Below the pieces are notes generated by a model. That model did no database searches. It worked only from the letters and a program-made list of their open reading frames with translations, and was not told where the DNA came from. A DNA stretch of 64,000 nt from Xanthostigma xanthostigma (taxonomy: Eukaryota > Arthropoda > Insecta > Raphidioptera > Raphidiidae). Positions 56,931 to 64,000 of this stretch are shown piece by piece (the first letter of the stretch is position 1; each line of letters opens with the position of its first letter). The position numbers and the translations under genes are program-made. The stretch is taken from NCBI GenBank assembly GCA_963575645.1, contig OY754468.1:24824465-24888464 (forward strand). Reading direction: 5' to 3'.

Positions 56931-57539
56931 ATGTGCTTGTCTTTGAATATCCTTCTATTGAAAATGTGTTATATTTTAATAATAATTGCAATTAATTTGT
57001 GTAAATCATATTGTGATAGTGTGCCAGCATTTCCAGACGCAAAGGTAGGTGCCCTACTGGGTTTTCCTACTGAGTATTTGATAGATTCGTATAGGTTTTC
57101 AACCTGCTGAGTATTTTCATAGATTAAAGAGGTTCACGAGTGTGAATATATTGAGTATTGATTACGTATGTACTATAATAATGATCATGGAACTATGTAT
57201 TATGGTTATATCAGGGTTGAGTGATGTTTGTGTGATTATAGCTGAATTACTGTTGGATGGTTTGAAGGCCAAAGTACTAACTGAATGCTGTACGGTTGTG
57301 GTTACTGACTGAAATTGAAAGTACTTCAGTGGAGTTACTTTGTTTATGCCTGTATTGATTAGACAACTGTTATAGATAGATTTCTATATAGGTTGGCTGT
57401 CGAAGATCAGGGATGTGAAAAGTTGAGAGAGTTCAAGTTTAGACATAAATAGCTTATTTATGTAGGCTGTCTATAAATGGGTTGTGAGCCTGAAGTGCAG
57501 TTTGAGGTTTCATACAGTCAGTAATAATGGGTGAGATCA

Positions 57540-58015
57540 ATGAATGTTGTTTTGTTTACGTTGTGATCGTAAGGTGGATGTTATGTTGTGACCATAAAGG
57601 GTTGTGCCACATTATGTTGATAATGTGTAGATCACTGTATGTGATGTTTTGAGTTGAAATCACGGCTTGTGCGTGATGTTATGGTGTGACCATAAATGTT
57701 GTTGTGCCACATTTTGTTGATAATGTGAAGATCACAGGGTGTGATATTTTGGGGTTGAAAGAGGCCTTACTCTGCCGATAGGTGTGACTGTCTCAGAGTT
57801 AAAAGGATATTTACAATGGTCGTTGTCAAGACCATTGTTTTGGGTTGAAAGAGACCTCACTCTGCCGATAGGTGTAACTGTCTCAGAGTAAAAAGGATAT
57901 TCATCATGGTTTTTCCAACCATTATTTTGGGGTTGAAAGAGACCTCAATTCTGCCGACATGCAATGGCTGTCTCAGAGTTGAAAAGGATGGTGGTTTGTG
58001 CGAGACCACTGATGA
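57540..58015 (+). repeat. Two adjacent minisatellites
   Basis: Two units of about 110 bp share ATGTTATG(T/G)TGTGACCATAAA, GTTGTGCCACATT and TGTTGATAATGTG(T/A)AGATCAC (57575-57755). They are followed by three units of 80-90 bp sharing GGTTGAAAGAG(A/G)CCT, CTGCCGA(T/C)A and CTGTCTCAGAGT (57752-58010), the last most diverged. The array lies upstream of the gypsy gag gene and may belong to its LTR or leader. Confidence 0.75.
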
Positions 58016-59962
58016 ATGTGATGAGTATGATTGTGTTGTGATTGGGCATGGAGTGATGAGAATAGTTGATTGACTAACTATAACTTAATATGATGATATA
58101 ATGTACTATAAATTATGATAATGTGATGCGTAGTTTGAATCTATGAATACTCATATACGTTTCATGACAGGAACATGTTGATGTCCACTGGAATCTGACC
58201 CGATGTACCTCACGTTCTGACATACGCTGCGGATCCTGACAAATCCGGTAAAATAGTATGTGTATTAACTCATATGGTATGTTAACGTTACGTACGAACT
58301 ATTATATAATTCAATATATTGTATTGATCATTATTGTGGATCGTACAAATATAATATATAAAAAAAAAAAAAAAAAAAAGTAATTAAATATATGTCTTAC
58401 AATTATCAGAAGTGGGATAGAACACACCCCTAGCAAGGTGTGATACAGTTTTAACTGAAAGAAAATGGAAAACACTTCTTGTGATGTGTTTCCAATATAC
58501 ATTATATAAACATTGTAAGTTACATTCGTTCGGTTATGAAATTGTGGTTTTACACAGCCCTAACTTTGTATTTGGATATTATTGAACATATTGTCAGACG
58601 TGAAGGATTCAGGTCAGATTTGTAAGTTTAAAGTTAAAAAAGGTATACTCATGGGTTGAGCTATAATCAGTTTTCTTTATGAGTTTGGAAAAGGCTAAGA
58701 AAGATATATGATATTTTTGTTTTTGAAAATGTTAGTTACATACAGAGATATATACAATATTACACACATTGAAGGTTTGAGCACTTATGGTTACAAAAAA
58801 ATGTGTTGACGTTTTAAAATGTTACCCTCCATAAAATTTGAAGTGGCTAGCGAGGTCTTAAACAATATTTAGTTTACATAACTCGAGAAAATAAATTTTA
58901 AGGACTTTGAATACTGAGGATTGATTTAATTTATATTAAATTTATTGTTGTTATTTAGACACAGAGTTATGAAAATAACATTGAAAAGCAAAACTTAACT
59001 AATACGATTTTAAGGCGTTCTTTTGTTGGCTTAGAGTAGTTTGTAGAATTAGAGACGTTCCGCATCTAGATTTAGCGGCGGCTATTGAATTGTGGAAGGA
59101 GTTTGTAAATTTATACATGCGGACAATCAAATGTTCATGTCTATGAGTTATTTAGAGTTTTGTATTTCAAGCCAATGAATGGATAATTATGATAGTAACA
59201 GATTATAGAATAGACATTTGATACAAGAAGTATTTAAAGCTAATTCACGCCACAGGTGCTAAATAGTTCTAGAAATACGATAAGTTACGATACACTTACT
59301 GATAATTTCAGTTCGAACCTGAAATATTTATATCAGTATTGAGGATGCACAAAGGATAGGCCAGAAGTAACAGTCGGTAGAATGGAGGCAGGCTATAGAC
59401 AATATCAGTATTATTTTGAAATTGAAAGAAACTAAGTCAACTTTATATCTTAATTCCAATGTGATAAAATAATATGTGAGTGCAGTGCTAGTGAGTGTTA
59501 GTGAGTGTACGATATTAGAGTGGGTGGACGTGTGTGTGTGAGAGTGTGTGAAGTGAGCGTAATTGTGGGTGATCGAATATTAACTTAGTGGGTGTTGTTT
59601 AAAGTGCTGAAATCAATTTGAAATAAGAATGGATCAAGATAACTAACGCGACACTAGGAAGATCGTCATGGCATTAAGTTCAATCTATTCAATTATACTG
59701 CGTATGAAATAATTATTAGGAAATAGATAAGGATCAACTCTACGTCGCTGTGTTGGAGTTTTAGAGAAACAACATACGCCTGACGACATATGAATACCAC
59801 CAAATGGGGTTCTCAAGTGCCTAAGCGAACAAATCTGTCACCACGTCGCGATTATAACTTCATAAGTGTTACTCTTTTACGCATTGGTCTTAACTAAATG
59901 TTGTTTTGGTGAGGTATTTAAAAGGATTGAAGAACCGGATCGTACACAGTTATCCTCACGCC
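58016..59962. other. Probable gypsy LTR or leader region, boundaries unresolved
   Basis: No exon is recognised. There is an A-run at 58361-58379 and a GTGAGTGT-rich stretch at about 59480-59575. The left LTR of the gypsy element should lie in or before this stretch, but the right LTR is outside the window, so I cannot place its ends, and no primer-binding site is convincing. Confidence 0.35.
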
Positions 59963-60919
59963 ATGGATTCGCGACGTCGTACAAAAACCGCAAAGAGCCC
60001 AAAGAAAACTAGACGGGATTCTTCCGCGTCTTCGACTAGTTCGGTCGCTACAACCCTTTCAACCCGTTCATCTACAACCGGGTCTGAATCTGATTCTAAG
60101 CGGGCCACCAAAAGACAGCGCTACAACGAAAAAACTCGCCCGACGGGTTACAGAGGTGACGCCGTGCCCATCTTCGATCCAGATGACAAATTGCAAAATG
60201 TTGAAACATGGTGCAAGAAGATTGACGAGATGCGCAGAGTTTTCCATTGGACGGAGAACGATACAATCTACTACGCCTTGGGGAAATTGAAAGGTTTCGC
60301 CGAAACCTGGTATCGTGGATTGCCTAGTATGCTGTCAAGCTGGAATGAGTGGAAGAAAGAACTGCGAAGAGCTTTTCCGGCAAAACGGGACTATTATGAA
60401 TGTCTCGAAATAATGATGAAACGAAGAAAACTTACCGACGAAACGTACACCAAATACTACTTCGAAAAAATGGTGTTGATAAATGCTTGCAACATTAACG
60501 GGGAGAACGCCGTTTCGTGTGTAATAGGCGGAATAACCGATGCTCATACACAAGCTGGTGCAAGGGCGGGAAATCATAAAAACCCGGAATCACTTTACGG
60601 TTACCTGAGGACGTTGCGTGAGTCCGACAACAGGGAGGAAAAGCGAACTCCTGTCTGGAATTCCAACCATCGCGGAAATAGACAACATTACGGACGAAAT
60701 TTGAGTGATAGAAGAATGCCGCGACAAACCATAGCGCAGTTTAAGCCAACACAAAACGAGAAAACATGCTTCAGATGCGGTCAAAAGGGGCATATAGCGA
60801 CGTTCTGCTCAACACCTGCTGTGAAGAAATGTACCAAGTGCTCATCCGACGGTCATTATTATAAGGAGTGTCCTAGAAATAATGCACAACCGTCAATAAA
60901 TACAACTACAGTCGCATGA
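59963..60919 (+). CDS. Gypsy Gag with two zinc knuckles
   Basis: 318-codon frame from ATG 59963 in good context (CGCCATGG). An upstream in-frame extension has no ATG. A Ser/Thr/Arg-rich N-terminus (MDSRRRTKTAKSPKKTRRDS) precedes the capsid-like core: VPIFDPDDKLQNVETWCKKI, YYALGKLKGFAETWYRGLP, WNEWKKELRRAFPA. The C-terminus has two CCHC knuckles, CFRCGQKGHIATFC and CTKCSSDGHYYKEC (residues about 271-304). Gag coats the element RNA and forms the particle. The frame ends GCA TGA CTA G. Because pol continues in the same frame, the stop probably doubles as a translational control point. Confidence 0.93.
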   Translation: MDSRRRTKTAKSPKKTRRDSSASSTSSVATTLSTRSSTTGSESDSKRATKRQRYNEKTRPTGYRGDAVPIFDPDDKLQNVETWCKKIDEMRRVFHWTENDTIYYALGKLKGFAETWYRGLPSMLSSWNEWKKELRRAFPAKRDYYECLEIMMKRRKLTDETYTKYYFEKMVLINACNINGENAVSCVIGGITDAHTQAGARAGNHKNPESLYGYLRTLRESDNREEKRTPVWNSNHRGNRQHYGRNLSDRRMPRQTIAQFKPTQNEKTCFRCGQKGHIATFCSTPAVKKCTKCSSDGHYYKECPRNNAQPSINTTTVA

Positions 60920-60923
60920 CTAG
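60914..60923 (+). promoter_or_regulatory. Candidate stop-codon readthrough signal UGA-CUAG
   Basis: Gag ends GCA TGA CTA GAA. UGA followed by CUA (best CUAG) is the known leaky context used by alphaviruses and some animal genes. Pol lies in the same frame immediately after it. No overlap or slippery heptamer is needed. Confidence 0.6.
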
Positions 60924-63900
60924 AAAACAACAAAGCCGACTCAAATTCAAAATACTACAAGGAAGCCTATGTCGACGGAACGCCGTCAAAAGTTTATATC
61001 GACTTGGGAAGTTCGTGTGTGACTATAAAGCTAAGTGAAGTGGAACGACTTGGGTTAAATTACGACACAACTAAGCGTACTTTAATCCAAGGCTACGGAA
61101 ACAACACAACCGAAACATTAGGTACAGCGAAATTTGAATTAAGGATTGACGACGTAACAGCCACGGTAGAGGCGAGCGTAGTTGCAAATTCAGTGCAAAA
61201 GATACCTATTTTAGTCGGACACCCGTTCACCGAACTACCTGACGTCGTTATCATAAAGGATCACCAGACGCTGCGTCTTTGTCAAAAACAAAAGCTGCAT
61301 ATTAACTGCATTGAAGATATTACGCCGAATAGTAAAATTACAGTATGGGCAAAGAATAACACTGTAATACCAACCAATCACATGGCAAACCTAGCGGTTA
61401 CGACCAGAGAAGAATATGAAGGCGATGTTTACGTCGACGCTAGTTTGCGACTACAGAACGGAAACGAATACTGCATACCACGAACCATACTGACGTTACG
61501 GAAGGACGTTGATGCGGTTTTACCAATCATTAATCTAGCCGATACTTCTATAACCATAACAAACAACAAAATTGTGGCTAGAGCGTGGCCCTGCATACCT
61601 GAAAAAGAAATAACCGGAGAAATCACATTAAACATAACACAAACCAGCCTACCAAAATTATCACTAAATGATCTGAAGACGGGAGAGCTGAATTTGGAGC
61701 AACGTACGGCTTTAGAAGATCTTATACAATCATATCGTGACTGTTTCGCGCAAAGTGTTAGTGAGCTTGGATGTGCAAAATCCGCTGAAATAAACATACG
61801 ACTGAGTGAGGACAAACCATTTACATACCGACCATATCGAATGGCGGCTAGTGAGCAGTTACTTGTGAAAACTATGTTAGACGAACTTTTAAACAATGGT
61901 ATCATTAGGGAGTCCGAATCAGCCTATGCTTCACCGGTTCTGTTAGTAAAGAAGAAAAATGGGGAAAGCAGACTCTGTATTGATTACAGAAAGTTAAATT
62001 CGCTAACTGTAAAGGATCGATATCCGCTTCCAAGGATTGACGACCAGCTTGATCGACTACATGGAAGCGTCTATTTTTCAAGTTTAGACTTGAGATCGGG
62101 TTACTATCAAATCCCGGTAGCTGAGGATTCGAAAAAGTTCACGTCGTTTGTTACATCTCAAGGACAATACGAATTTAATCGAATGCCGTTTGGATTAACA
62201 AACGCGCCAAGCGTTTTTCAAAGACTAATGAACAAAGTCCTGGCTCCAACTAAAGAAATAGCAACAGTTTACCTCGACGACGTGCTGATTCATACGCAAA
62301 GTGTACCAGAAGGCTTGGCGAACTTGGAGAAAATATTCAAACTTTTACGGAACGAAGGGTTAACGCTTAACTTGACTAAATGTACATTCTTGATGACCTC
62401 GGTGACATATCTGGGTTTCGAGATAAGTCAAGGGAAAGTAAAACCCGGAGTAATAAAAACGAGAGCGATAGACGAATTTCCGACACCGAAGTCCGTTCAT
62501 CACATTCGCCAGTTTATAGGTCTGACTGGATACTTCCGCCAATTTATCAGAAACTACGCAATTTTAGCAAAACCGCTGACAACTTTAACAAAGAAAGAAG
62601 CAACCTGGCAGTGGACGGACAGCGAAGAAAATGCCTTTCAGGAACTAAAGTCACAATTAGTACAAAGACCGACACTTGCACTGTACGACCCGAAAGCGAC
62701 AACAGAAGTTCACACCGATGCCAGTATGTATGGACTCGCTGGTATATTACTACAAATACAGGCTGATCAAAAATTACACCCCGTGTCATACTACAGCAGG
62801 CAGACGAAAAATGCTGAGTTAAAGTATCACTCATATGAGCTGGAGACTTTGGCAGTTGTGGAGAGTTTAAAGAAATTTCGCGTTTACCTGGTGGGCATCG
62901 AGTTTACAGTCGTCACGGATTGTAACGCGTTGAAGGCGACGAGCACGAAGAAGGAAATTTTACCTCGCATCGCAAGATGGTGGCTGCAGCTGCAAGAATA
63001 TACTTTTAAGGTTCAATACAGACCGGGAGCGCGCATGAGACACGTGGACGCGTTGAGTCGCAATCCATCATTCACCGAAACACCTACCGAGGAAACCATC
63101 ATGCACATCGAGCAAGCCGATTGGGTTTTATCAGGACAGCTTACCGACGAGCGCATCCGGGAAATATCCGAGGTATTAAAGAAACCACCTGTCACAGCAG
63201 ACGAACATCAAATTTATAAAAATTACGCCCTGAGAGACGGCCGTATTTATAGAATTACAGCGCGAGGCCTGCAGTGGGTTGTGCCGAAAGGAATGAGGCA
63301 GCAAGTGGTCAGGGCCGCACACGACGACGTAGGACATTTCGCTACTGAAAAGACGCTACAACAACTGTGCGAACATTTTTGGTTTCCGCGGATGAGGGCT
63401 TACGTGGAGAAATATATAGCATGTTGTGTACCCTGTTTATACAACAAGAAACCTGCGGGGAAGAAGGAGGGATTTTTGCATCCTATTGACAAGGTACCCG
63501 TCCCATTCAACATGCTACATGTGGACCATGTAGGACCGTATCCGACGAGTCTGAGAGGCAACACAACTTTAATAGTGTTAGTGGATGCGTTTACCAAGTT
63601 CGTGTTCTTGAAACCTGTCAAATCCACCAAAACGAACTGGGTGTTAAAGTTCTTTGATGACATATTTGGATTGTATGGCCAACCAAAAATTCTAATATCG
63701 GATCAAGGTAGTGCGTTTACGTCCAAAAAGTTTAAAGATTATTGTCAGCAGAATCGCATAAGGCACGTACTAAACGCGGTCGCTACACCCAGAGCTAACG
63801 GACAGGTAGAGAGAATGAATCGAACAATAAAAAGCGCAGTACTAACACTGACCACCGATGAGAACCGATGGGACGACATAATCAAAGACGTACAATTCGC

Positions 63901-64000
63901 TATAAACAACACCGTCTCCAAATCAACCATGAAAACACCAAGCGAATTGTTCTACGGTTACAAACCTAGGGATGGGAAAAATCTGAACACCGCGATAACT
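60920..64000 (+). CDS. Gypsy Pol: protease, RT, RNase H, integrase (continues past window)
   Basis: In frame with gag after TGA 60917-60919 and open to the window end (1027 codons). Protease has YIDLGSSCVTI followed by ILVGHPF. Reverse transcriptase has YASPVLLVKKKNGESRLCID, RYPLPRIDDQLDRL, FGLTNAPSVFQRLMN and the active-site YLDDVL. RNase H has VHTDASMYGLAGIL, KYHSYELETLAVVESLKKFR and HVDALSRNP. Integrase has an H-H-C-C finger (GHFATEKTLQQLCEHFWFPR, then CCVPC) and core motifs MLHVDHVGPYP, SDQGSAFTS and TPRANGQVERMNRT. There is no start codon near 60920, which supports a Gag-Pol fusion by readthrough. Confidence 0.95.

Larger units (their letters stand above)
59963..64000 (+). mobile_element. 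Ty3/gypsy retrotransposon, intact coding region, cut by the window edge
   Basis: Gag (59963-60919) and pol (60920 to beyond 64000) lie in one frame separated by a single TGA. No other stop is seen in pol over more than 1000 codons. Domain order is gag, protease, reverse transcriptase, RNase H, integrase, as in Metaviridae. Integrase before RT (the copia order) is excluded. An env gene, if any, and the right LTR are outside. The element lies on the strand opposite to the AK gene. Confidence 0.95.

Noticed and set aside
59906..59962. Longer gag start
   Set aside because: The extension has no ATG; the first ATG in good context is 59963.
61429..61905. Minus-strand ORF opposite gypsy pol
   Set aside because: Shadow of pol; the plus strand carries the conserved retroelement motifs.

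Overview
This window looks like AT-rich insect nuclear DNA, probably from a hemipteran- or lepidopteran-like genome; the order cannot be fixed from sequence alone. Reasons: an intron-containing adenylate kinase gene with GT-AG splice sites, non-LTR, copia and gypsy retroelements, Helitron-like 3' ends (GC hairpin followed by CTAGT), and many hAT, pogo/mariner and foldback MITEs with clear target-site duplications. There is nothing bacterial, no CRISPR, and no tRNA or rRNA gene that I could recognise.

The only host gene I can support lies on the minus strand and spans most of the window. Eight exons of an adenylate-kinase (AK5-like) gene run from 50363 down to 894. They encode the C-terminal part of a first AK domain (A: 50181-50363 and 40467-40805), a Pro-rich linker, a second domain with a damaged P-loop and short LID (B: 39500-39790, 39083-39247, start of 37834-38349), an Asn/Gly-rich tail with a stop, and then a third, textbook-intact AK1-type domain (C: 2759-3106, 1878-2084, 894-965). 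Every junction is phase 0. A strong GTAAGT donor inside the B-tail exon would splice in phase to domain C, so I infer alternative transcripts: a two-domain form with a tail, and a three-domain form. The start of domain A lies outside the window or was not recognised.

The introns are filled with mobile elements. In 3.1-37.8 kb there are TA-flanked MITEs, a mariner/DUF4817-type derivative with 118-bp inverted repeats, a Harbinger-like element, several hAT MITEs with exact 8-bp duplications, a Helitron-like element, a nested stack (foldback element carrying two hAT elements, one of which carries a LINE with a 46-A tail), a nearly complete CR1/Jockey-like LINE (28040-31455) and a pogo-like relic. 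In 40.8-50.2 kb there is a 2.4-kb element with a THAP-type zinc finger, a perfect palindrome of about 130 bp and a long internal duplication, followed by other repeats.

Upstream of the last visible AK exon, a copia element (50577-54935) has 215-bp LTRs that look identical on reading and a perfect AATAT duplication, but a broken pol. From about 57 kb to the window edge lies a Ty3/gypsy element with intact gag (59963-60919) and an uninterrupted pol frame (60920-64000 and beyond). Gag and pol are in the same frame, separated only by a UGA in the leaky context UGA-CUAG. This readthrough arrangement, the AK gene with paired degenerate and intact domains, and two palindromes carrying a hammerhead-like core are the most interesting items.
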